Part shown: piece after piece, positions 44,401 to 51,261 of the stretch
Layout of the letters: each line of letters begins with the position of its first letter
Numbering within the stretch: position 1 is the first letter of the stretch
Source: Flavobacterium terrigena
GTDB lineage: Bacteria > Bacteroidota > Bacteroidia > Flavobacteriales > Flavobacteriaceae
Assembly: GCF_900108955.1 (NCBI RefSeq)
Contig: NZ_FNYA01000001.1
Span: 558,001 to 622,000, forward strand
Length of the DNA: 64,000 bases
Direction: 5' to 3'
Notes under the pieces: generated by a model
Seen by the model: only the letters and a program-made list of their open reading frames with translations
The model's database searches: none
Told to the model about the DNA's origin: nothing
Program-made: the position numbers and the translations under genes

Positions 44401-44694
44401 ATGATAATAGTTCATGAAATTTTTGTTTGCAAGCCAGGAAATGCTTCAAAATTAGCAACGCTTTTTAAAGAAGTAATGGCTGACAGTCCAGAATTCGTAA
44501 ATATTATGACGGATATGACTGGAGAATTTAACCGTGTAATCATCCAAAGTAAGTATGAAAACCTTACAGCATATGAAGAGCGTTTTAAAAACTACATGGA
44601 AGATAGTGAAGAAGTCAAAAAGATGAAAGAAAAAATGCAAGGCTATCACGATTTGTATCTATCAGGAAAAAGAGAAATCTTCAAAATTTGGTAA
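44401..44694 (+). CDS. Small dimeric alpha-beta-barrel-like protein
   Basis: A 97-aa protein. IIVHEIFVCKPGNASKLATLFKEV followed by FNRVIIQSKYENLTAYEERF is the beta-alpha-beta pattern of the NIPSNAP/ABM ferredoxin-like barrel group. No catalytic motif is visible. It sits between the two SRPBCC genes, 69 bp after the first. Function unknown. Confidence 0.65.
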   Translation: MIIVHEIFVCKPGNASKLATLFKEVMADSPEFVNIMTDMTGEFNRVIIQSKYENLTAYEERFKNYMEDSEEVKKMKEKMQGYHDLYLSGKREIFKIW

Positions 44695-44778
44695 ACCCGC
44701 AGCGCAATCCCTTTCACTATTCACAACTCACTATTCACCAAGTTTTTCATAAATTTATATCCTTTAAAATTTACTATC

Positions 44779-45231
44779 ATGGAAAATAACAGCGTCTCCT
44801 TACACCGAGTATTTACGGCGTCTCCTGAAAAAGTCTATCGTGCTTTTACAGAACCAAATGCCATGGCATCATGGATTCCTCCTTATGGTTTCGTATGTGT
44901 CGTTCACAGAATGGATGTAGAAGTTGGTGGGCATTACAAAATGTCATTTATAAATTTCTCTACTGGTAACGGACATTCTTTTGGAGGTGAGTATCTAGAA
45001 CTTAAACCCAATGAATTTATCAAATATTCAGACCGATTTGACGATCCAAATTTACCTGGAGAAATGATAACTTCCGTTTGGTTGAAAAAAGTGTCTTGTG
45101 GAACCGAAATAAAAATTCTACAAGAAAACATCCCTGCTCCAATTCCTACAGAAATGTGCTACTTGGGTTGGCAAGAATCTTTAGAGAAATTAAAAAAGTT
45201 AGTGGAACCAGAAATTCCAGACGGACCGTAA
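44779..45231 (+). CDS. SRPBCC (AHSA1-like) protein
   Basis: A 150-aa protein. VSLHRVFTASPEKVYRAFTEP, MASWIPPYGFVCVVHRMDVEVGG and FSTGNGHSFGGEYLELKPNE are typical of the AHSA1/activator-type SRPBCC proteins, and MCYLGWQESLEKLKKLVEPE is the C-terminal helix. It differs strongly in sequence from the neighbour at 43873, though both have the same leader sequence. Substrate unknown. Confidence 0.88.
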   Translation: MENNSVSLHRVFTASPEKVYRAFTEPNAMASWIPPYGFVCVVHRMDVEVGGHYKMSFINFSTGNGHSFGGEYLELKPNEFIKYSDRFDDPNLPGEMITSVWLKKVSCGTEIKILQENIPAPIPTEMCYLGWQESLEKLKKLVEPEIPDGP

Positions 45232-45259
45232 TACTGAGATACAAAAACTAAACACAAAG

Positions 45260-45344
45260 TTTGTCACCCTGAAAGGGACTCACGCAATTCAATTCACGCA
45301 AAGTATTAAAAAGAAATAATAAGAGATGCTTTCAGCATGACAAA
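45260..45344. repeat. Inverted repeat with 16-bp arms (REP-like)
   Basis: TTTGTCACCCTGAAAG at 45260-45275 and CTTTCAGCATGACAAA at 45329-45344 are inverted copies with 14 of 16 matches. A related copy of the left arm occurs at 39648-39665. Nearby at 45384-45403, GTCGAATTGACGAAGTAATC resembles a second REP-like motif. No ORF. Confidence 0.6.
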
Positions 45345-45442
45345 AATAACACAGAAAAAAATCTGCAACCCGAGACTTTTGGTCGAATTGACGAAGTAAT
45401 CTGCGGTAAAATTTTTCATCTCAATAAATTAAAAACCAAATT

Positions 45443-45751
45443 ATGATAAACGTAATCGTCTCCTACCAAGTAAAACCAGAATTCGTAACAGAAAACAAAT
45501 TGAACATTGAAAACTTCTTAAACAGTTTTAAAAGTCTGGATAACAACAAATTTAATTATAGTGTTTTCCTAAATACCGACGGCGTTACATTTACGCATGT
45601 CTCCAATTATCAAGACGAACAAATCCAAAAAGAAGTTTTAAACACGCCATCATTTTTAGAGTTTCAAAAAAAACGTGATGATAGTGGCTTAAACGATTCG
45701 CACAAGGTTCAAGTTTTAGAATATATCGGATCAACAAATAACATCATTTAA
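45443..45751 (+). CDS. Small alpha-beta-barrel-like protein of unknown function
   Basis: A 102-aa protein: INVIVSYQVKPEFVTENKLNI, then YSVFLNTDGVTFTHVSNYQD and FLEFQKKRDDSGLND, consistent with an ABM-like ferredoxin fold of beta-alpha-beta repeats. No motif for a reaction. It has its own terminator 6 bp after the stop. It lies in a repeat-rich accessory patch. Confidence 0.6.
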   Translation: MINVIVSYQVKPEFVTENKLNIENFLNSFKSLDNNKFNYSVFLNTDGVTFTHVSNYQDEQIQKEVLNTPSFLEFQKKRDDSGLNDSHKVQVLEYIGSTNNII

Positions 45752-45756
45752 CAGCT

Positions 45757-45787
45757 GCGCAAAGTTTCAATACTTTGCGCTTTTTTT
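45757..45787 (+). terminator. Terminator after the small barrel gene
   Basis: The 9-bp perfect stem GCGCAAAGT / ACTTTGCGC with a 6-nt loop is followed by seven T residues. Confidence 0.9.
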
Positions 45788-45806
45788 AATATTCAAAAAG
45801 AAAACT

Positions 45807-46037
45807 CCTAACACCAAAGTTAAAACTACCTTCCGCTTTGTTAGAATTACCTTCCGATCTGTTAAAACTCCTAACCGCTCTGTTAGAATTACCTTCCGCT
45901 TTGTTAAAACTCCCTTCCGCTCTGTTAGAATTACCTTCCGCTTTGTTAAAACTTCCTTCCGCTCTGTTAGAATTACCTTCCGCTTTGTTAAAACTCCCTT
46001 CCGCTCTGTTAGAATTACCTTCCGCTCTGAGAAAACT
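45807..46037. repeat. Tandem 21-bp repeat (about 11 units) in a 356-bp gene-free stretch
   Basis: Eleven back-to-back 21-bp units with consensus ACCTTCCGCTCTGTTAGAATT. They alternate between forms ending TTAGAATT and TTAAAACT, giving a 42-bp higher-order period; the first unit (45807-45827) is diverged. There are no spacers, so it is not a CRISPR array. Because 21 is a multiple of three, it stays open on both strands: a plus frame reads LELPSAL/LKLPSAL heptads and a minus frame NSNRAEG/SFNKAEG, but neither has an ATG start. The stretch 45752-46107 holds only this repeat, the terminator before it and about 70 bp of AT-rich sequence. Confidence 0.9.
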
Positions 46038-46107
46038 CAAAACTGCGATTAATTTTAAAAATTAATCTGTAAATTTGTTCTAATCCACATTAAAGCATAC
46101 CGATACT

Positions 46108-46458
46108 ATGGACATTTCAAGAATATACAAACTGCTTTTTTCAAGCGTCTATCCGTTATACATTCAAAAAGTAGAAAGAAAAGGACGCACTAAAGATGAA
46201 TTAGATACTGTGATTTTTTGGCTAACAGGTTACAACGAAACAACCCTACAACAACTAATTGATCAAAAATCAGATTTCGAAACCTTTTTCGCGCAAGCAC
46301 CACAAATGCATCCAAACGCTCATAAAATTACAGGAATGATTTGCGGTTATCGCATTGAAGAAATTGAAGATGAAGTCGTACGAAAAATGCGATACATGGA
46401 TAAACTCGTAGACGAATTAGCCAAAGGCAGAAAAATGGAGAAAATTTTAAGAGAATAA
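46108..46458 (+). CDS. DUF2200 domain-containing protein
   Basis: A 116-aa cytoplasmic protein. ISRIYKLLFSSVYPLYIQKVERKGRTKDEL, VIFWLTGY and MHPNAHKITGMICGYRIEEIED are the recurring blocks of DUF2200 as I remember them. No known function for the family. It starts 70 bp after the tandem repeat and is 15 bp ahead of the DUF4256 gene, so they are probably cotranscribed. Confidence 0.9.
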   Translation: MDISRIYKLLFSSVYPLYIQKVERKGRTKDELDTVIFWLTGYNETTLQQLIDQKSDFETFFAQAPQMHPNAHKITGMICGYRIEEIEDEVVRKMRYMDKLVDELAKGRKMEKILRE

Positions 46459-46473
46459 AAATCCAAATATATT

Positions 46474-47034
46474 ATGGCAACACAACAACTAACATCAGAA
46501 GAAAGTGCAACATTATTAGACATTTTAAAAACGCGCTTTGAGAAAAACAAAAACCGTCATACTGGTTTAGAATGGGCAAATGTGCAAACAAAATTAGAAG
46601 CCAATCCAAAAAAAATGTGGTCATTACTACAAATGGAAAAAACAGGCGGCGAACCTGATGTAGTAGCTTTTGATGAAAAAACGAAGGAATATATTTTCTT
46701 CGATTGTTCAGCCGAATCTCCAAAAGAAAGAAGAAGTATTTGCTACGATCACGAAGCGTTAGAAAAAAGAAAAGAACACAAACCAAAAGACAGCGCTATC
46801 AACATGGCAACCGAAATGGGAATTGAATTGTTAACCGAAACCCAATATCGCGACTTACAAAAACTAGGAAATTTCGATGCCAAAACATCAAGTTGGATTC
46901 AAACTCCTACAGAAATTAGAAATCTAGGCGGTGCCACATTTTGCGATTTCCGTTATAACACGGTATTTTTATACCATAATGGCGCCGATTCTTACTATGC
47001 TGCAAGAGGTTTTCGAGGTTCGTTAAGAGTTTAA
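46474..47034 (+). CDS. DUF4256 domain-containing protein
   Basis: A 186-aa protein. LLDILKTRFEKNKNRHTGLEW, LLQMEKTGGEPDVVAFD, FFDCSAESPKERRSICYD and LGGATFCDFRYNTVFLYHNG are characteristic of DUF4256, a bacterial family of unknown function about this long. No membrane segment. It follows DUF2200 and precedes a TPR gene by 9 bp, in one run. Confidence 0.9.
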   Translation: MATQQLTSEESATLLDILKTRFEKNKNRHTGLEWANVQTKLEANPKKMWSLLQMEKTGGEPDVVAFDEKTKEYIFFDCSAESPKERRSICYDHEALEKRKEHKPKDSAINMATEMGIELLTETQYRDLQKLGNFDAKTSSWIQTPTEIRNLGGATFCDFRYNTVFLYHNGADSYYAARGFRGSLRV

Positions 47035-47043
47035 ACTAAAATT

Positions 47044-47850
47044 ATGAGAACAATTATATTCTTTGCTGTTATAGCTATTCTTTCTTTTAACAAAGTAAAT
47101 GGGCAAAATGATAATGTCGCAGAAAACTTTCTAAAAAAAGCTGAAGACTTTAAATCGAAATCAGTTCCAGATAGTGCCATTGTCTATTATGAAAAAGCCG
47201 CTGTCGAATTTCAAAAAAACAATAATCCAGAAAAAACCATAAACGCTTACAATCAAATTGGCACTATTTTCAATCGTCAAGACAAATCTGATAAAGCAAA
47301 AATATATTTAGAAAAAGCTTTAACAATTGGAGAATCTTCAAATAATTTGAATAGTTTAGCCATCGCAACAACCTATATCACTTTAGGTGTGAGTTATAGC
47401 GCGGAAGATAAATTTGAAGAATCATTAAAATATCACAACAAAGCACTTTCCATTCGACTTTCGAAACTAGGGAAAAACAATTCTGATGTAGCAACAAGTT
47501 ATGGTAATATTGGAAATGTTCATTTTCGTAATAAAGACTATAACGAAGCGATTAAAGCACATCGAAAAGCTAAGCAAATTAGAGAGAAATTATTTGGTAA
47601 AAACAGTAATGAAATTGTTCAAAGTTATACCAATTTAGGAAATGCGTATAAAGAACTAAAACGCTATAAAAAAGCTTTAAGTTATTATGAAAACGCATTA
47701 TCAACTAAAATAAAACTAGTTGGGGAAAATCATAAAGATTTGATTCGATTTTACAAAAACGTAAGCGAAGTTCATCTTTTAATGGATAATAAATTGAAAG
47801 CTGAGGAATACCGAATTCAAGCAGAAAAAATAGAAAAACAAACGAAATAA
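47044..47850 (+). CDS. Secreted TPR-repeat protein
   Basis: A 268-aa protein with a signal peptide (ends KVNGQ). Five or six TPR repeats of the kinesin-light-chain type follow: TINAYNQIGTIFNRQDKSD, AIATTYITLGVSYSAEDKFE, VATSYGNIGNVHFRNKDYN, VQSYTNLGNAYKELKRYK and LIRFYKNVSEVHLLMDN. In Bacteroidota such proteins often serve as sensor or scaffold parts, but no histidine kinase tail is present here. Cotranscribed with DUF4256. Confidence 0.85.
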   Translation: MRTIIFFAVIAILSFNKVNGQNDNVAENFLKKAEDFKSKSVPDSAIVYYEKAAVEFQKNNNPEKTINAYNQIGTIFNRQDKSDKAKIYLEKALTIGESSNNLNSLAIATTYITLGVSYSAEDKFEESLKYHNKALSIRLSKLGKNNSDVATSYGNIGNVHFRNKDYNEAIKAHRKAKQIREKLFGKNSNEIVQSYTNLGNAYKELKRYKKALSYYENALSTKIKLVGENHKDLIRFYKNVSEVHLLMDNKLKAEEYRIQAEKIEKQTK

Positions 47851-47870
47851 GAAATCATAAAATCACCATT

Positions 47871-48326
47871 ATGCAAAACATTGAAACCATATTAAAATTA
47901 GAAGACGAAATTGCCATCATTGAAGCCGTTGGGACTCACATTTGGGCAAAAAAAGAAACAGGTGATTTAAACCATTCTGAACTAACATTTGTGTATGTTG
48001 ACATTTTTGAAGCAGCCATGAACGAAGGCGGTTTACATTATTTCTTCAATACGGAAAGTGGCGATTTTGCTGCAGAAATCATTCAAGCATACAAAGACAT
48101 TAACGCAACAAAAACTGCGACTTTAATCACAAAAGCGTTTCAATTATTTACCGTAAAATATACTGCAATTACAGAAGATAGAAAAAAAGTAATTGAAAAA
48201 TTAGACGAGAAAATCATTTCAGGTTGGGAAGATTTAGATGAAATTTTCTTTTCTGAAGAAGAGGAAGATGTTGTGAATTTGATTGTAGAATATATCAAAA
48301 AGAATAAAAACAAGTTTTGTAACTAA
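47871..48326 (+). CDS. DMP19-like (DUF4375) acidic protein
   Basis: A 151-aa very acidic protein. GGLHYFFNTESGDFAAEIIQAYKDINATKTATL resembles the core of DUF4375, named for the DNA-mimic protein DMP19 of Neisseria. The C terminus is EEEEDVVNLIVEYI. DMP19 mimics DNA and relieves repression; whether that applies here is unknown. It follows the TPR gene by 20 bp. Family assignment from memory and moderate. Confidence 0.65.
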   Translation: MQNIETILKLEDEIAIIEAVGTHIWAKKETGDLNHSELTFVYVDIFEAAMNEGGLHYFFNTESGDFAAEIIQAYKDINATKTATLITKAFQLFTVKYTAITEDRKKVIEKLDEKIISGWEDLDEIFFSEEEEDVVNLIVEYIKKNKNKFCN

Positions 48327-48422
48327 AAAACAAGTTTAAGTTACAAAACTTCAAATCAAATTTTTATTAAGATAAAATATGATTTTTTAATTTATTTTTA
48401 CCCAAAATATTTAATATAAAAA

Positions 48423-49337
48423 ATGAAAAAATTAATTCTTAGTACTTTATTAAGTACATTATTCGTGTTATTTTCTTGTAGTGAAGATAGTACTTCTGAG
48501 CCTGAAAACACTTCAGCAGGTACAATGTCAGCAACCGTAAATGGTAATTCATGGAATTCAATTCCAGGTGCAGCAATTGCAAATGTAACTGAAGTAGATT
48601 TTGATGGTGAATCTCAAACAGCATTACAAATAATCGGTACTGCACCAAATTTTAGCTCATTTACAATTAGTTTACCAATTTCAGAATTAAGTGTAGGTAG
48701 TCAAACTTTTACGGGTGATTCTGCAAACGGAATTTTAGGATATTTTAATGGTTCTTCAAATTTTTACACTTCACAACATGTTAGTGGTCAATTTACTATC
48801 AACATTACTACTCTTAACCTTGTAGAAGGAAAAATGTCTGGTACTTTTTCAGGAAAATTATATGATGACACTGATGCATTATTAAATATTACAAATGGAG
48901 CATTCAGCAACATTTCTATATTTTCTACAGAATATTACAGTAATGGTTCTATGTCTTTAAAAAGAAATAGTGGGCAAATTTTCACAATGGACACCACAAA
49001 TAGTGATGGAAAATTCATAACAATTGCTCAGTCTTCAGCAAACAATTCTATTTCAATTTTTGGAAACAACACTACATTAACTAGTGATTTCGGAATCTAC
49101 AATATTAATTTCCCTAAAGATGTTTCAACTGGAACTTACACATTAACAGACAATGGAACATATTCGGCAGGTTTAGGTAATTCTGATACTGAACCAGAAT
49201 ATACTATAACTGGTGGTAGCTTAACGATAACTTCTCATAGTGGAAATAACGTAGTTGGTACATTCAATTATACAGCAAATAATGGTGTTCAAACCGTAAC
49301 TATTTCAAACGGTAATTTTAGTATTACTCACAAATAA
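48423..49337 (+). CDS. DUF6252-like lipoprotein
   Basis: A 304-aa protein with a lipobox LFSC (Cys19) followed by SEDSTSEP, a standard Bacteroidota lipoprotein start. GTMSATVNGNSWNSIPGA and repeated beta-strand units with SGTFSGKLYDDT and GTFNYTANNG suggest two copies of a beta-sandwich of the DUF6252 kind. Probably on the periplasmic or outer surface. Function unknown. A terminator follows. Confidence 0.7.
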   Translation: MKKLILSTLLSTLFVLFSCSEDSTSEPENTSAGTMSATVNGNSWNSIPGAAIANVTEVDFDGESQTALQIIGTAPNFSSFTISLPISELSVGSQTFTGDSANGILGYFNGSSNFYTSQHVSGQFTINITTLNLVEGKMSGTFSGKLYDDTDALLNITNGAFSNISIFSTEYYSNGSMSLKRNSGQIFTMDTTNSDGKFITIAQSSANNSISIFGNNTTLTSDFGIYNINFPKDVSTGTYTLTDNGTYSAGLGNSDTEPEYTITGGSLTITSHSGNNVVGTFNYTANNGVQTVTISNGNFSITHK

Positions 49338-49355
49338 TACTACTAAAAATATAGT

Positions 49356-49390
49356 AAAAAGCCAAGGTATAATTTATCTTGGCTTTTTTT
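49356..49390 (+). terminator. Terminator after the DUF6252-like lipoprotein gene
   Basis: The stem AAAAAGCCAAG / CTTGGCTTTTT with an 11-nt loop ends in a run of seven T residues. Confidence 0.88.
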
Positions 49391-49457
49391 ATTAATTTCA
49401 ATTTGTAACAAGTTTTAGTTTCCATCGTCTTACTATTAAATTTAATACGAAAACACA

Positions 49458-50351
49458 TTGGAAACTATATTAAAAATCACCAATCTGCATAAAAAATACC
49501 GCAAAGTTCATGCGGTAAACAACGTTTCAGTTGAAATTAAAAAAGGAAATGTTTACGGAATTTTAGGACCAAATGGTTCTGGAAAATCAACCACTTTAGG
49601 AATTGTTTTGAATGTTGTCAATAAAACTTCAGGAGAATTTGAATGGTTTGACGGAAAATATTCTACTCACGATGCACTAAAAAAAGTGGGAGCTATTATC
49701 GAGCGACCAAACTTTTATCCATACATGACGGCAGAAGACAATTTGAAATTGGTCTGCAAAATAAAAGACATTCCATACACTAAAGTTTACGAAAAGTTAG
49801 AATTAGTTGGACTTCTAGAAAGAAAAGACAGTAAATTCAAGACTTTCTCTTTAGGTATGAAACAACGTTTAGCCATTGCTTCTGCCCTACTAAACGATCC
49901 AGAAATTCTAATTTTAGACGAACCAACCAATGGTTTAGATCCACAAGGAATCAGACAAATTAGAGATTTAATCCGAATTATTGCGAATCAAGGAACAACA
50001 ATTCTTTTGGCTTCTCACCTTTTAGATGAAGTTGAAAAAGTATGTTCACACGTAATTGTAATTAGAAATGGCGTGACTTTATACCAAGGAACGGTTGATG
50101 GAATTACTGCAAACGAAGGTTTCTTCGAATTAGAATCGGAAAATTTAGAGCAATTAAAATCGGCTTTACAACACTTTTCTCAAATTGAAAAAATTGAAAA
50201 AGACGAAAATAAATTATTGGTGTATTTAAATAATAATTTAGAACCCGCTGAATTAAATTCTCATTTATTCAAACAAAACATTACGTTAACTCATTTGGTA
50301 AAACGCAAACATAGTTTAGAAGAACAATTTTTAGAATTGACAAAACATTAA
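49458..50351 (+). CDS. ABC transporter ATP-binding protein
   Basis: A 297-aa ABC ATPase of the exporter type. Walker A GPNGSGKST, signature FSLGMKQR, Walker B ILILDEPTNGLD and switch LASHLL are all present. The C-terminal 80 residues form the regulatory extension usual in BcrA-like ATPases. It starts at TTG: a stop codon lies 15 bp upstream in frame and there is no ATG before the conserved METILKITNLHKKY region. Partner permease follows 39 bp downstream. Confidence 0.9.
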   Translation: METILKITNLHKKYRKVHAVNNVSVEIKKGNVYGILGPNGSGKSTTLGIVLNVVNKTSGEFEWFDGKYSTHDALKKVGAIIERPNFYPYMTAEDNLKLVCKIKDIPYTKVYEKLELVGLLERKDSKFKTFSLGMKQRLAIASALLNDPEILILDEPTNGLDPQGIRQIRDLIRIIANQGTTILLASHLLDEVEKVCSHVIVIRNGVTLYQGTVDGITANEGFFELESENLEQLKSALQHFSQIEKIEKDENKLLVYLNNNLEPAELNSHLFKQNITLTHLVKRKHSLEEQFLELTKH

Positions 50352-50390
50352 TTTTAAAACCTTTTACCATTAACTTTTCAAACAAAAAAA

Positions 50391-51245
50391 ATGATACGAT
50401 TACTCTCTATAGAATTACAAAAAATTTGGCAAAACAGATCAAGTAAAATATTAACTATTATTTACTTTTTATCATTAACTTTATTAGCAACAGTTGCGTT
50501 AATTGAATTTGAATTTGGCCCATTTAAATTTAGAGCTGCTGAAAGTGGTTTTTTCAATTTCCCATATATTTGGCACTTTACCACTTATGTATCCTCATGG
50601 TTAAAAATATTTTTAGCCGTCATAATTGTTTCCATGATTGCCAATGAATACAGTTACGGAACTTTAAAACAAAACTTAATTGATGGAATGTCCAAAAAAG
50701 AATTTTTGCTATCCAAAATTTATACTATTATTTTATTTTCAGTTGTTTCAACTGTTTTAGTCTTTATTATCAGTTTAATTTTAGGATTAAAATACTCATC
50801 TTTCACAGAAACAGGCATTATCTTTTCTGATCTAGAATATTTATTTGCCTACTTCTTAAAACACGTAGCTTTCTTTTCTTTCTGTTTGTTTTTAGCCATA
50901 TTAATAAAACGTTCAGCCTTTACATTAGGTTTCATTTTTGTTTGGTTTTTGGGAGAAAACGTAGGTCACGCCATTTTAAAATATAACATTTTAGGTTACA
51001 AACATGGAGATAAAGATACTGTTGTTATAGATTGGGTTAAAGATGCATTACCATTAGAATCTATGGCAAATTTAATTGTGGAGCCTTTTACAAGATTAAA
51101 CTTTGTAAAATCAGTAACCACAACCGTTGGTGCCAATTTTAAATATAATTACGATGTGCAACCAATTAATGTTGCTATTGTTCTTTTCTGGACATGTTTA
51201 TTCTTATTTTTATCATTTTACATTCTTAAAAAACGAGATTTATAG
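50391..51245 (+). CDS. ABC transporter permease
   Basis: A 284-aa protein with about six membrane helices (KILTIIYFLSLTLLATVALI, the LAVIIVSMIANEYSYGTLKQNLI region, TIILFSVVSTVLVFIISLIL, AFFSFCLFLAILI, TLGFIFVWFLGENVG, PINVAIVLFWTCLFLFLSFYI). This is the ABC-2 permease pattern, including the conserved EYSYGTLKQNLI after helix 2. It should work with the ATPase just upstream. Substrate unknown. Confidence 0.85.
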   Translation: MIRLLSIELQKIWQNRSSKILTIIYFLSLTLLATVALIEFEFGPFKFRAAESGFFNFPYIWHFTTYVSSWLKIFLAVIIVSMIANEYSYGTLKQNLIDGMSKKEFLLSKIYTIILFSVVSTVLVFIISLILGLKYSSFTETGIIFSDLEYLFAYFLKHVAFFSFCLFLAILIKRSAFTLGFIFVWFLGENVGHAILKYNILGYKHGDKDTVVIDWVKDALPLESMANLIVEPFTRLNFVKSVTTTVGANFKYNYDVQPINVAIVLFWTCLFLFLSFYILKKRDL

Positions 51246-51253
51246 TATCTTTG
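51246..51253 (+). promoter_or_regulatory. Candidate -7 element before the T9SS protein gene
   Basis: TATCTTTG matches TAnnTTTG and lies 8 bp before the ATG at 51262, just after the permease stop. No clear -33 box is present, and the gene could also be cotranscribed with the ABC genes. Confidence 0.35.
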
Positions 51254-51261
51254 CAGATGCT

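Noticed and set aside
45807..46037. CRISPR array
   Set aside because: Units are directly adjacent 21-mers with no unique spacers, and no cas genes are present.
45786..46065. Two overlapping open frames across the tandem repeat, one on each strand
   Set aside because: Both exist only because the unit length is a multiple of three. Neither has an ATG start or signal, so I list the stretch as a repeat and not as genes.
51127..51261. Upstream start for the T9SS protein inside the permease gene
   Set aside because: The extension overlaps conserved permease sequence in another frame, and the signal peptide begins at 51262.
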